Below, in pieces: positions 34,617 to 46,505 of a DNA stretch of 64,000 nucleotides. Every line of letters starts with the position of its first letter. The stretch's first letter is position 1. The translations under genes and the position numbers were made by a program. The stretch is from Batkoa obscura (Eukaryota > Entomophthoromycota > Entomophthoromycetes > Entomophthorales > Batkoaceae). Where the stretch lies: positions 682,001 through 746,000 of the forward strand of contig JASVEC010000015.1 of the NCBI GenBank assembly GCA_030770535.1. The letters are read 5' to 3'. The notes beneath the pieces were generated by a model that was not told the DNA's origin, made no database searches, and was given only the letters and a program-made list of their open reading frames with translations.

Positions 34617-34700
34617 AGGGTGTTTTTTTGTTTAAAGGTTTATCTAGGATTTACCTTAAATGTTAAACTGCTTAGAAAATATTAAAGTACCTAAATGAGA
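34617..34700 (+). repeat. Very decayed MITE candidate
   Basis: GGGTGTTTTTTTGTTTAAAGGTTTAT...TTAAACTGCTTAGAAAATATTAAAG shows the order of the MITE's internal blocks but with heavy change and no clear right terminus. Confidence 0.3.
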
Positions 34701-35089
34701 AAAGATATACCACATCGATGTAAAGTACTTTAGTTCAAACCTTGACCGTTATAGCTAAACTGATATTCATTAACTTATTGGTTATAAAAGCGGGATTGCT
34801 TTGTACTAAATAAAATGGTTAAGCGACCATAGAGCCTACATGAAATAAAGTTTTTTGCTTTTATGCTCAAAGTGTTTTTAGTCTAAAGTAACAAATTTAA
34901 AGATCCTATGGAAAAATAACAAAAAAAGATTAAAAAAACAAAAAGCTAATGATAGGTTAGTAATGTTAAATGATAAGTTAGTAATGTTTAAATGCTACTT
35001 ATATATTTTTTTGATTTTTTAATATCATAAAATAAAGAAATTATTAAGTACTAAAAAAAGGATATAAAAATTTATTTTCTAAAAGTATA
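34701..35089. other. Intergenic, nothing identified
   Basis: AT-rich sequence with a local tandem duplication (CTAATGATAGGTTAGTAATGTTAAATGATAAGTTAGTAATGTT near 34940-34990). No gene seen. Confidence 0.5.
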
Positions 35090-35190
35090 TGGGAGTGTCT
35101 TTTTTAACTTCATTATTTCTTCCATTTTTTAAGCGCTATCTAAACGGAAAATTTGCTAACAAAATTCTTAAACAGAAAAATACATCCCCA
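35090..35190 (-). mobile_element. MITE copy 11
   Basis: Reverse orientation, TA at both edges; left end TGGGAGTG, right end CATCCCCA. Confidence 0.85.
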
Positions 35191-35869
35191 TATCTTTAGA
35201 ATTTAATTTCATATTAAAAGTCCTAACTTTAATACTTTTTAATATAAATTTTCTAAATAAAACATATTATAAGTATGAGCAAGCCTTGTTTTTATATGAA
35301 ACCAATTTTTTAAAGCTTGACTATATACATTTATTATTTAAAAAGGCTTTTTTAACAATGGATATATAAATTCATTTTTAAAAAATCTTCCTTTATCTTT
35401 TCTTAAAAAAAATATGACATAGTAAATATTTTTTAAAGTTTCATTATTTGAAAAATGCTAACAAAATTTTTACTAGTAAAAGTCAAAAATCAAAAATTAT
35501 TATAGTTAAAATAAAGTTTGCTACTGAAAAGTATTTGATTTTTAGCTAAGCTTGGGAAGGTTTTTTGCAACCCCTGTTGGTCTAATATTAATAGCATGGC
35601 CAGTTTACAATATATTAATTCAAAATAAATAATAACATGTTTTTATACTTATTAATTTTTTTGGAATTTTAATCTATTGATTTATTAGCAATTTTTTTGT
35701 TTTTTTATCAAACTTCAAAAATGTTACTTTATGTTATATCCACTCTGCAAAATGACAATAAAGCTCAATCAACTACTAAACATATTATTATAAAAAAGAT
35801 TTCAATTGCTAACCCCAACACTTTTATTTGAATTATGTTTTTTAGATATTTATTCAATATATCAGAATG

Positions 35870-37108
35870 ATAGTAAATACAAATTGTATTAAAAAAAAGT
35901 TTATAAACAATACATTAATAAAACGTTTGTATTTAAATGGTAGCAACCTCAAGATGTTAAAAGATTGTCCAAATATATAACATATAACATCGGTGCAATT
36001 CTGTGATTGTAATGAATATGACACCAGTAGTATTCCTTTTAGTATTAGCATTAATTTACCAAACCTAAAAAAGTTGATCACATATCACTACAATACTATT
36101 GGAATATTAAAAGTATTTACGAATTGTTTTGACCAAATTGAAACAGTTTAAATATGCGAATTTGGCTTACAAAAAGAATGTATCGAAGATTTTATTAAAT
36201 ATTTTAACCAGAATATGGAGATGTATTTTTTTGTTCAAGAATTTCACTAATAGCTTTTCCACTCAAATATCGCCTAAAAAATGGAAAAAATAATGAAAAA
36301 ACTCATGTTAAATCATTTGAGTTATATTGTTTTGGTAATTTAAGCCCTGATGGGTTAAGTACAATAAAAACGAAATTTAGTAGCTTGAGATTGTTACATT
36401 TAGCTACAAATAAACATGTAGATACTTCAGTTAGACATGATTTAATATAGATTTCACCCATTACTTAATCAAAATTTTAAGGAAATATTGACCCTGGTTT
36501 TAATATTGATGTCCTCAGTAGCTTAGATAACTTAGGTAGCTCAAAGAGTCTGAAATTAATAGATATTTCCAGATATTCATTTAATGCAAATATAAATGTA
36601 AAATTAGTCGAAACTAATAACAGGCTTATTTTTGGTTGTTAAAGTTTAAAAGTTGCATTGATTATGAGTTAATACAATTATCTAGTTTAAAGCAGCTATA
36701 TGTTGATAACATAGCTTTGGAGTTATTTACCATGCTTCCTTTTTTAATGGACATTGGCACCTTCGTATTGAATCCCTAGAAAACAGGATCCAAAAAAGAG
36801 ATCGATATGAATGTTTCGATAGAGTTGATGATGATAAAATAGGATACCATGAGTGTTTAATTAACCAGAGCAACAGCTCCAACTTCAACTCTATAAAACA
36901 AACTACAATGAAATATTTGGATTCTTATATTAATAATTTTATCAATTTTTTGTTCTTGCTCCTAAGCCTTGATGTTATTAAAATTGGCCCTTCTAATTTG
37001 AACAGAGTAAAGCCAAATATTAGCTATAAACTTACTACTCCTTTATTGGTTGTTACTTCTATACTGTGCTATAGAGATTCAGAGATTTGTAATTTAAACA
37101 AGTGCTAA
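35870..37108 (+). pseudogene. F-box/LRR pseudogene 2, interrupted by a MITE
   Basis: Aligned by eye to the intact gene at 29244-30506: RLYLNGSNLKMLKDCPNI matches ELLLDDQNIGFIKNCLNL; SIPFSISINLPNLKKL...GILKVFTNCFDQIE matches TIPSNINIELPKLTKL...NILECFSNYLSQME; after the MITE, VKSFELYCFGNLSPDGLSTI matches LRSLEIACRELFFNLDGLDI; and the end around 36908-37108 matches the intact C-terminal LRRs. Several in-frame stops occur. MITE copy 12 (36216-36305) lies exactly between two consecutive homology blocks. Confidence 0.7.
36216..36305 (+). mobile_element. MITE copy 12, inside F-box/LRR pseudogene 2
   Basis: Plus orientation; left end TGGAGATG with TA before it, right end shortened to AAAACTCA. Shorter than the other copies (90 bp). 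It splits the pseudogene between the blocks matching intact residues about 160 and 165. Confidence 0.85.
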
Positions 37109-38338
37109 AGTCAAATTGGATAAAATATGTACCATAAGTACTGAAGAGTAATTTAAAATACATTGTGATGTTTGGTTTTTATAGTTTAAGTTTAACCTGT
37201 TTTGTAATACAACTATCAATTAGTTTTTGAAGTAGCACTACCAGCTATTATTATATTATAGTGTTTTAAGTATAGTTTGAATAAATTTAATTTGATACTG
37301 ATTGAATAGGACACTTGATACTTTTATCGTGATATTTTAAAAACCAAAATTCTAGAACTATAGTGAAGTTATATTAATACAGAAGTCAGATACCCTATTC
37401 CTAAGCATTATTTCGTTTTCATGTTTCATTATCTTTTATTTAAAAGCGAAGGAGTTATGTTTTAAACCTACATCGTAATAGACAATAAATGAACAATGGT
37501 AGTTGAGCTATTGACTGGAAATAAAATAAAGTTGAATAAAATAAAAAAAAGGCTTCCATATATGACTAATAAACTGAAAAGTTATTTATCAATAGTGATT
37601 TATTCGGTGTTTTTTGTTTTACGTGGTTGTATAGTGGACCTTTATGCTACTCCTCATATAATTGAAATTTTATAATTCTTAATTTCAAAAGCATTTACTC
37701 AAAATTATATACCTGTATCAGTATTTCATAGCATATCTTTGATTTATAATACTATTTATAAACCTCCATATAAACACATCTAAATACAAAATAGTTCGAA
37801 ACCAATATTTGAAGTGCCTTTTTGTTTAAGAATTCGACCAAATTCCTTAAGGTTTGAACTTCAAAGAGTGGACAAAATATTGAAGCAAAATAATGTATTT
37901 TTAAATTATCAAGCAACTTAGAGTTAGGTATCTTGTTGCTTTTAGCTTATGGTTATTTTTTTCTAAGGTGAATTTGAGGGCTGTATACTTTTATATACCC
38001 GTAAATTGACATTAAAAATCAACCCTGAACCAAAAATAACAAAAGTCTTGTAACTACAGCCCGTTTTAACTCAAATACATTTGGAATCAGTATATAACAA
38101 AGCAATCTAAAGGTTAGTAAATTAAAATTCATGTATATATAATAGTTAAAGTTATCAGTATACATAAACAATACATCTCTCTAGACAGTAAGAAATACTT
38201 AATGATAAACAGTTTTTTTTAAAACAATCTTTCAAGATTAGCTTAATAATTTATTTAATTGATGGAGTTTTTTAATTCGTATTGAGCTAGTAAATTGAAA
38301 CATTTAAATTGTCCATCTATAAATGCGTGCAATACACT
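37109..38338. other. Intergenic, possible decayed MITE at 37818-37900
   Basis: No gene seen. TTTTTGTTTAAGAATTCGACCAAATTCCTTAAGG...GAGTGGACAAAATATTGAAGC (37820-37895) keeps the order of the MITE's internal blocks but lacks both termini. Confidence 0.4.
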
Positions 38339-39141
38339 TTAGTTGTTTGTTCTTTTGTTATTATTTCCCTCTTCTTCATCGTCGTCATCTCCGCGTCCAC
38401 GTTTCTTCTTATCATCTAAAAAATATTTAATAAGTTAAACAAAATCATAAATAATCTTACTCTTTGAAGCATTGAAGCTATTAGAAGCCCCAGTAGGTGC
38501 ATGAACCATATTTTCGTAAGTATCTTTAAGTACATTCTCACGGTTTTTCTCAATACTGGCTTTTTGATGTCCCCATCCTCCTCTTCCTGCATCAAATTCA
38601 GTACGGAATTCATCTCTTACCTATACAAAATAAATATACGTGATTAAATTTAGTCAAGTTTTTACTTGTCCTCCATTACGTCCACGACCGAATTGACGAC
38701 CCTCCATAAATCCGGGATCAATATCTGTTCTTATTATTCTATCATCTAACTTGGTACTATTTAAGAATTTCAAACAATCTACAGCGTCTTCATGGGAGTA
38801 ATATCTAAAATTGATTACCAATTATTAACTTTTATTAATTATTGGTTTCTTACTCAACAAAACAAAAGCCACAAGGAGTTTTCTTCATACGATCTAAACC
38901 CATAATGATACGTTTAATCTCGCCACATTTGGAAAATAACTCATGGATTTGCTCTTCAGAAGTGTAAAACGATAAGTTACCTACATATAAAGTTGAGCTT
39001 TGTTCCAACTTTTTAGCAAGTTCCGCTTTTTCCAACTATTTTCTTGGTTTAGATTGTTATTTTTCATGTTTATTTGCTTACTGGATTTTTATTGTCCTTA
39101 TACGTTGAAGGGGTATCTAATCTTGGTAATAGTGAAGCCAT
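38339..39141 (-). CDS. CBC2: Nuclear cap-binding complex small subunit (CBP20/Cbc2), 205 aa
   Basis: RNA-binding subunit of the nuclear cap-binding complex, which holds the m7G cap for splicing, export and decay decisions. Minus-strand exons 39082-39141, 38854-39035, 38666-38804, 38461-38620 and 38339-38415 join in frame to 205 aa. One RRM: RNP2 LYVGNL, RNP1 [11 protein letters not shown], with the family's flanking cap-pocket tyrosine/arginine regions ([25 protein letters not shown]) and the typical [19 protein letters not shown] tail, followed by an Asp/Glu-rich end. Length and sequence are close to CBP20 orthologues. Divergent from the F-BAR gene, 630 bp away. Confidence 0.93.
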
Positions 39142-39772
39142 TTTAAAAAAAAGGAAGTTAATTTTTTACAATTTTGTTTAAAGTTGACTGCATTTATTTA
39201 GTGCAAAAGTTGGTGATTGAACATAAATTGGTACAATTTCAAGTGATAAAACAAATAATTGTTGACAGCTATTTTATAAAATGGTGACTCAATTTAAAGA
39301 ATTAAAATGGAATTATTGCTATTTCAACATACTAAAATATGCTCATATTTATATAAAATGTATTAAAACAAATCATTATAGTTTATAAAAAACAGTCAAA
39401 ATAAAACTAATTTTATTTCTAAAACTAGTTGAATAATTAAGCTATAAAATTTTGTTTGATAAGTATTGTTAGCTTAAAGTGGATAGAAAATATGATTTGA
39501 ATTGTTACTTGGCAAAACAAAAATAAAAAACCAAGAAAAGATCTAAATCATACATAAAAATAGATCAAATTTAATGAATATGAGTCGAAAACTCAGTCAA
39601 GTCTCTTAGTGTGGGCACTTAATTAATGTTTAGTCTTAAGATTCTTATCTTAGCCAATCAAATAAATTATAAAAATGATTCAATTTCTCCGCTAGGGTTA
39701 AAAGTAGTTCGTAAACAACTGAAAAACTCAAAGCTTTGGAATTTTATTTTTTCAAAATTTTAATTATTCTGT
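39142..39772. other. Divergent promoter region
   Basis: Shared upstream region of Cbc2 (minus) and the F-BAR gene (plus). AT-rich; no specific motif or element recognised. Confidence 0.5.
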
Positions 39773-41805
39773 ATGATGGTCGGAGACAACAAAGAAGACG
39801 GAACTCAACCTCGATCATTTGAAAATTCCTTTTGGGTAATTATTAATTCATTTCGGGAAATATGATTAGTAACTTTTATTCAGGGAAAAGATGATAGAGG
39901 AGTTGAGACCTTGATGAATAAGATGCGTAAAGCAAAACAAACGTGTAACGAATTAAAAACTATACTTAACTCGAGGTAGCTTAAAATTCTAACCTTGTTT
40001 TAATATTTTAATATCTTTAGAGCTCAACTTGAAGAAGAATACGGTAAAAAATTATTGAAAATCTCAAAATGTGATATTGGAAAAGACGAGAGTGGGTAAG
40101 CAATATAATTAAAATTTTAGTAAATTTATTAATATCCTTAGTCATTTACAAAAGTCTCTAAGTCGCCTTAGAAGTGAGTTGGAAGCAAGTGGTAACGCTC
40201 ATATTGAGCTAAGCACAAAGATAAAAAGCGATATCGAAAGTAAGTTATCCATATTTATTAATCAGCAAAGGGAGAAAAGAAAAGAAGTAATGTATATTTA
40301 GTTTTTATATAAGATGTGTATTAAATAAAAGTAGCAAGCAGCTATTATAGAAAGATCGTCTAAAAGTAAATCATTGAAACATGCCAATTTATTAAAGGTA
40401 ACACTTATTTATTTTTACCTTATCAATCTAATTTATAATTAGATTAAAGAAAAGTATTTAAATGAAAAAACAAAAGCAAATAGCATGGAAGCTATTAATT
40501 CATCGGCTGCAAAAGATATCGAAAAAGTAAGTCTAATAGTATAAGTATATACAATTATTTATTATTTAGATCCAGCAAAGGCATCAAAAGATTAAACAAT
40601 TAGGTAATTTAGTTCATACTTTTGGGATCAATAACTTATAAATATAGAAACGGATTATTCTCAACTTTCGGGAGAACTTGAAGAGGCCACTAAAATCTGG
40701 CAGCACGATTGGAGAGTTTCATGCCGGGTAAGCAGTTTTTAAAAAAGTTGATTCAACATTAATAAATTATAGGTATTTCAAGAGTTAGAAGAACAAAGAA
40801 ATGATTTTTTAAAAAAAGTGATTTGGGACTATTCCAACGCAGTTGCGGAAGTGTGTGTCAAAGATGATGAGGTAAAAACAAGATTTTAAAAGCAATACCA
40901 GATAATAAATAATCATTTAGTCCTCTGAAAAAATACGTACCAATTTACAACAGCTTGTTGCTTCAAAAGAAATTCAAACATTTATTGATGAAAGAGCCAC
41001 TGGGTTTGACCCAGATTATGAAGTAGACGGTTCACCTATTTATGAAATTCCAAGCTTAGATTCTCCTTTGGAAGAAAGCTCTAATAGCTTTTCAATGGCA
41101 AAGCCTGCTCAGCTATTTAAAAAAGCTTTCAAAGTCCCGCATCATTTTTCAGCAAGCAACTCATTATTTAATATCAATAATAACAAGTCAAAATCAAACA
41201 GTGTTGATTCACCTACCTCACCTACAAAAACAACAACAGCTAGTAAAAGTACTGGAAACCTAAATCAATATAGTAGTGGTCGACAAAATGATTCTAGTGA
41301 CGATTTAAAAAGTCCATCACCACCAAATGGCAGTAATAATAACATTAAAGCATCAAGTTCATTAGCATCCTTTTATGATGAAGTTATTGAAGAAGAAAAG
41401 AATAATAAAGAAATAAAGAATCCATCAAGTTCTAACTTAAAAGCTGCTAACATTAGTACTAATGAATTGAACTCGTCTTCTACTATCTCTAATTTAAATA
41501 TGCAAGTTGTATCCCCACCCTTAGCTACTCCTTCTGCCCCACCAAGTTATCCTGTTGCTAGACCTTTGTTTTTTGGTAAGTGAATTGAGTTATTTAGTAA
41601 TTGACGTATTAATCAAGTCTTAGTAAGAGTACTTTACGACTATCTAAGAGAAATGGAACAGGAGCTAACAATTCAACAAGGACAAATACTAGCGGTATTA
41701 GCTACCCATGATGATGGCTGGTGGGAAGGCGAATTTGTGGACCCAAATACCGGGGTGGCTACTAGAGGTATATTTCCTTCCAATTTTACTCAGCGTGTTG
41801 ATTAG
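39773..41805 (+). CDS. F-BAR and SH3 domain protein (Cdc15/Imp2/Hof1-like), 523 aa
   Basis: Membrane-bending scaffold acting at the cytokinetic ring or at endocytic sites. Eleven exons: 39773-39835, 39884-39975, 40021-40095, 40142-40286, 40335-40397, 40443-40526, 40570-40603, 40648-40727, 40773-40871, 40921-41575, 41624-41805. The F-BAR/FCH domain occupies about residues 16-300 (SFWGKDDRGVETLMNKMRKAKQTC, then AQLEEEYGKKLLKISK, family signatures). A Ser/Asn/Pro-rich disordered linker follows (about 335-460, SPTSPTK, PPLATPSAPPSYP), then a C-terminal SH3 domain (about 464-523) with ALYDY-equivalent VLYDYL, DDGWWEGEF and GIFPSNF. All introns are 43-50 nt and splice in frame. Two start ATGs lie in tandem; the first is used here. 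Closest type (cytokinesis versus endocytosis) is inference. Confidence 0.9.
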
Positions 41806-42912
41806 CTTGAAACGTTTAAGTTATTTTCATCAACCAAAATGAGCTGAGTTGTTTTTTCAGATCAACTATGTTAATATATAATAATCTCATTCTTTTACTT
41901 GGGTTTTAATGTGTTTGAATTAAAGTCTTTATTATTAATAAATAATATGTTTTATTGATGTTGTATCGATTTGTTTATTATTGGTATTAATATTTATAGA
42001 CATAAAATAAATTTAATGTTTTGATAAATTAAAATCAACTTCAAAATGAATGAATTAATTTCAAACCATACTGAAAATCTTGACATAAATTTTAATAAAT
42101 TATCAATTTCCAATATATCATAATATCATTTCAAACAGCGAAGCTTTACAAAATAATGTTTGATTTATTTAAATATTTATCAATAGTCCTTTATTGTACT
42201 AATTGAAAAAGTAAAAGTTACATAAATAATAAAGATATCTAATCCAATGTTAATAAATAATAGTAGTACAAAAACAAATTATGATAAATTCTATTTTTTA
42301 ACGTTAAATTAAATTGTCTAAAATAAAGTTAGACAACTATTTTTATAATCTGATAGCAAATAAAATAGAATCCTTACTATAGACGATGTTTGTAACATAA
42401 CAATGAAATAATTTAAAATGTAACCTATAGTAACAATTCAAGTATTAAATAATTGAAAATAAGTGGCACTGTTTAAGTAATAGTTGACTAACTTATGAAA
42501 AATATACACTAATTGGCTTAATTTCATACTTCAAAAATTCTTTGAATTTCGTTTTAATAGATTTAATTCAAATTTAATCCAAACTCAATTTTACTGTAGC
42601 TAATAGATATCGCATATACAATGATATAATTAAATTTTATTGGATCACTGCAAAGTGGAGAAAATCGGTTGAATTCTTAATTGATTTTTTTAAATAAGGT
42701 TTTAAATTACCAAAGTTAGAATTGAAAGAGTGACTGCTAAACAAATGTTTAATTTTCATGAGAAGTTGAATTACAGTGAATGACTACCTCATTTAATAGA
42801 CTAACTACCTCATGGAGATGAAAATTAAAGGATAAATAGAAAAGATTTAAATACAGCTCAACTTTTTTTTATCAAATTTATTTATATTTTTTTAGAAAAC
42901 TAGTAGTAACAA
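41806..42912. other. Intergenic, no gene seen
   Basis: 1.1 kb of AT-rich sequence with no open frame of note and no MITE copy. A short near-repeat ACTACCTCATTTAATAGACTAACTACCTCATGGA lies at 42783-42817. Confidence 0.6.
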
Positions 42913-44086
42913 ATGGTACAAACTGTAGATGGTGGAGACTCGAAATTAAACTTGGTTTCAAAACCAAGTACCGCTACTTTAACTAATACTACAGAGGTTA
43001 AAAAGAAAGTTACCCCAAATCTCGCCACTCATCTTATTGCCGGTGGTGCTGCCGGTCTAATGGAAGCTTGTATATGCCATCCACTTGATACTATAAAAGT
43101 TCGAATGCAATTGAAACGTACAAAGGTAATTGAACTTTAGATCCTTATTAGATGTGAAGACCTTTTCTAAATATTTGTAGCAAAGTGGAAGCTTCTTTTC
43201 AGTTGGATCCAGAATAGTACAAAAAGAGGGTGCCCTTGCTCTTTATAAAGGACTGGGAGCCGTTGTATCTGGTATTGTACCCAAAATGGCAATAAGGTTT
43301 TCTTCCTTTGAATATTATAAATCCGTATTGGCAAATAAGGAAGGAAAGGGAAATGTTTACAAAACATTCTTTGGTAATTTTTGTTATTTAAAAAAATGAT
43401 TCAATGTTAACTCTTTTTTCTAGCTGGGTTAGGAGCTGGTATAACTGAAGCAGTTTTAATCGTTACCCCTATGGATGTAATCAAAATTCGATTACAAGCT
43501 CAGCGTCACTCCATGGTTGATCCTTTAGATGTTCCTAAATATCGTAATGCAGGTCATGCCGCTTATTTAATTGTTAAAGAAGAAGGTATTGGTGCACTTT
43601 ATAAAGGTTTAGCATTAACCGCATTAAGACAAGGTAGCTTTATTTTCTATGTAAAATACTCTAATATTTATCGCCTTGTTAGCTACCAATCAAGCTGTAA
43701 ATTTTGCTGCCTATCAAGAATTCAAAAAGATGGCGTTAAATGCTCAACCAGATAAAACTGAATTACCTAGTTATCAACATTTGCTTTTGGGTGGTTTAAG
43801 TGGAGCTATGGGACCAATGTCTAATGCACCCATTGATACCATTAAAACACGTATCCAAAAGACACCTAATCTTACCGGGGAATCGAGTTTAACACGTACT
43901 AAAAATATTGTCACGCAAATGGTAAAAGAAGAAGGATGGAGAGCACTTTATAAAGGATTAACACCCCGTTTGATGAGAGTTGCACCAGGTCAAGCCATTA
44001 CTTTCATGGTTTATGAAAAAGTTAAGGGTTGGATGGAATCATTTAAGAAAGGGGTTGAAAATGAAGAACTTGGCGCTACAGAGTAA
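42913..44086 (+). CDS. SFC1: Mitochondrial succinate-fumarate carrier (Sfc1-like), 339 aa
   Basis: Inner-membrane transporter of the mitochondrial carrier family; Sfc1/Acr1 exchanges cytosolic succinate for matrix fumarate and is needed for growth on acetate and other C2 sources. Exons 42913-43125, 43181-43373, 43424-43633, 43683-44086. Three repeats carry the signature P-x-D-x-x-K-x-R: CHPLDTIKVRMQ, TPMDVIKIRLQ and APIDTIKTRIQ. Family-specific blocks include LYKGLGAVVSGIVPKMAIRFSSFEYYK, GAGITEAVLIVTPMDV, RQATNQAVNF and RVAPGQAITFMVYE. The N-terminal about 30 residues are polar and longer than in yeast. Confidence 0.92.
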
Positions 44087-44890
44087 ATGCAAGGCCTTAT
44101 CTTCTCCCTCTTTTAACTGTGAAGCATTATATTCCATGCCAATATTATTGAAGCAATAAACGATTGTTAACTATTGTTTTATAATGTAAGTACATCTGAT
44201 TCCTAAACAGAAAACAAAAAATTAAAGTCTTTGTTTCTATGGTAGACTAAACTTGATAGATAATATAGTTTCAAAACTTCAAAATACTATATTTATATAA
44301 ATTTATAAGGAACTAACACCTATTTTATTTAATAAATACTTAATTTGAAATTACATTTTACAAAAATAATAATCAATATTTTTTAATTTTTTGACATTAG
44401 TTAGTAAATGGCGATTTGTAATCAATTTATATTTTAATTATAAAAGTTAATTTAGAAAACAAGCAATTATCATGTAAAGCTTGGTTACCTGTTGTAAAGA
44501 ACTATTCCAAAATGTAAAAATTTCTTTATTCACATATTGAAATCCACATAGTAACTATAACAGTATAATTAATTTTTAATAAATTAAACTTAATCAATTT
44601 TTGAGAACTACTCGTTTATAAAATTTGCAGACAACCTTTTTATTTCAGTATTTAATTTTTAATTTTTAAATAGCATAATACAAACAAAATAATAAAAAGA
44701 CAATCATGTTTGTTTTCGTTGTCAACAATGAAATATTGCTGTTCACTTTAGATATAGAGATCAAGAATTTTAAAAGAGCCCCCCCCTGCTCTTCAAAAAT
44801 AAACTAGTTTTCCATAAAACATACTCATACTTCAAACTGAGCACCTTTAGATAACTTTGAGATTATTATAAAAAGCTATGAGGATGCATA

Positions 44891-44989
44891 TGGGGATTTA
44901 TTTTTTTGTTTAAGAATTTTACTAATAAATTTTCCGCTTAAATAGCGCTCAAAAAATGGAAAAAGTAATGAAACAAAAAAACATCCACA
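44891..44989 (+). mobile_element. MITE copy 13
   Basis: Plus orientation, TA at both edges; left TGGGGATT, right CATCCACA. Confidence 0.85.
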
Positions 44990-44991
44990 TA

Positions 44992-45062
44992 TTTTGTTTA
45001 AGAAATTTACTGACACTTTTTCTGCTCAATAGCACTTAACAGAAAAAGTAGTAAAAAACACT
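44992..45062 (+). mobile_element. Partial MITE copy 14, tandem to copy 13
   Basis: TTTTGTTTAAGAAATTTACTGAC...TTTTCTGCTCAATAGCACTTAA...AAAAAACACT continues the family pattern in the same orientation but lacks the left terminus and carries internal deletions. Confidence 0.65.
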
Positions 45063-45328
45063 AGTATTTTTAAAAAAGTTTTTTGTTAATTTCCTGCGAA
45101 GAATGGGCAAAATTTCAAAACAAACGTCAGCCATAGGTTTGGCATGTTTGGCTAATGATTGGCTTGGTTTGGATTTTAAAAAAACAAACAGCAAAGTAAT
45201 TGGCCGCCAAGACACAGAATGTGACGTGGAGCATGATATCATAAATTCCTAAAATATGGTTATTTAAATGGATTTATAAATACGAATGGATTAGTTTTTT
45301 ATTTACAAAGATCAGTTTAAATTTAAAA

Positions 45329-46505
45329 ATGTCATATAATAATTATCCAGGAGACTTCAACCAAGGAGGATACAATTCAGGGCCCCCAGGCGGCTTCAAT
45401 CAAGGGGGATACAACTCGGGACCTCCAAGTAATTTTGGAGGTAGCAGCGAAAGTTTCGATGAGATTGACTTTGATTCCATTAATCCTAATGCCGAACCTT
45501 GGGAAATTGCTAAGAATTTAACTGGTGGTGAAAGGGATCTTAGCTTCTCAAGTAACGATTTGCAAAACGCTTTTAATAAGGTAAATAGCTTTATTAACTA
45601 GTTGCTTTTTTTACTAATCTTTGATTAAAGGCTCAACACATGAATGTAGATATTGATACTAACCGCTCAAGAGATATGTTTGACCAAGCTAACGTAACCG
45701 CAAGAGTAAGTTTCTATTCTAAAAACACTTTTTAAAATAACCTAATAATTAGGGCGGGGGTGGTACCAGTATGACAACTAAACTTATTGCAGGTGCCGCT
45801 GGTTTTGCTGCAATGAATTATTACCAAAATTATCAAAAAAAGCAAGGTAAAACTGTACATTATGCCTTTTTGAAAAAAATGGTTGCTGGTGTAGCTATGG
45901 CTCAAGCAGTAAAGATGTTTAATAAAAACACCCAAGGTGGTAGCGGGTTTATGGGAATGGGAGGAAAGAGAGATATTGAGGCATCACGTGAGGCTGTTGC
46001 AGCAGAAGCTGCCGCTAATGCAATGAAACTTGTAGATGAGCAATACGGTGATCAACAAGGTGGTTATGGAGGCAACCAACAGGGCGGTTATGGAGGTAAC
46101 CAACAAGGTGGTTATGGAGGTAACCAACAAGGTGGTTATGGAGGCAATCAATATGGATCTGGTCCTAATGTCCCACAAGGTCCAGGGAGTTACAATCCTC
46201 CTAATCAAGGAGGGGGCTATGGAGGTAACCAAGGTGGCTATGGACAACCTCCATCTTACAGCAGTGGTCCACAAGGCGGTAGCTTTGGTGGTGATTATAA
46301 AGACCCACAAGGAGGATATGGTGGAAATCAAGGAGGATACGGTGGAAATCAAGGGGGATACGGTGGTAATCAAGGGAACCAAGGAGGATATGGCGGTAAC
46401 CAAGGCTATCCACCACAGCCTGGATTCCCAGGTCAAGGTAATCCACCATCTAACAACCCACCAGGTCCAGGGGGGTTTATTGACCCTAGTCAACGCAGAT
46501 ATTAA
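45329..46505 (+). CDS. CipC/DUF3759-like protein with Gly-Tyr-Gln repeat tail, 359 aa
   Basis: Exons 45329-45580, 45631-45705, 45753-46505. The N-terminus has two copies of [17 protein letters not shown] units, followed by an acidic segment ([13 protein letters not shown]). The core (about 119-165) [24 protein letters not shown]...[17 protein letters not shown] pattern (here YAFLKK) resembles the DUF3759 module of fungal CipC-like proteins, reported as induced by antibiotics, stress or host contact. An Ala/Glu helix follows, and then about 150 residues of GGYGGNQQ repeats, a low-complexity tail of the kind that phase-separates or forms flexible matrix. Biochemical role is unknown in the family. 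The domain call is by eye; gene structure is secure. Confidence 0.65.
46046..46480 (+). repeat. In-frame GGYGGNQ coding repeats
   Basis: Tandem and dispersed units of about 18-24 bp (GGTTATGGAGGTAACCAACAA type) encode the Gly/Tyr/Gln-rich tail. The strong repeat leaves long open frames on other strands as by-products. Confidence 0.85.

Larger units (their letters stand above)
44087..45328. other. Intergenic with MITE copy and partial second copy
   Basis: No gene seen. MITE copy 13 at 44891-44989 is followed directly by a partial copy (44992-45062). A minus-strand frame at 45036-45242 has no supporting features. Confidence 0.6.

Noticed and set aside
43167-43367. Minus-strand frame within the carrier gene
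   Set aside because: Antisense to a clearly conserved carrier exon.
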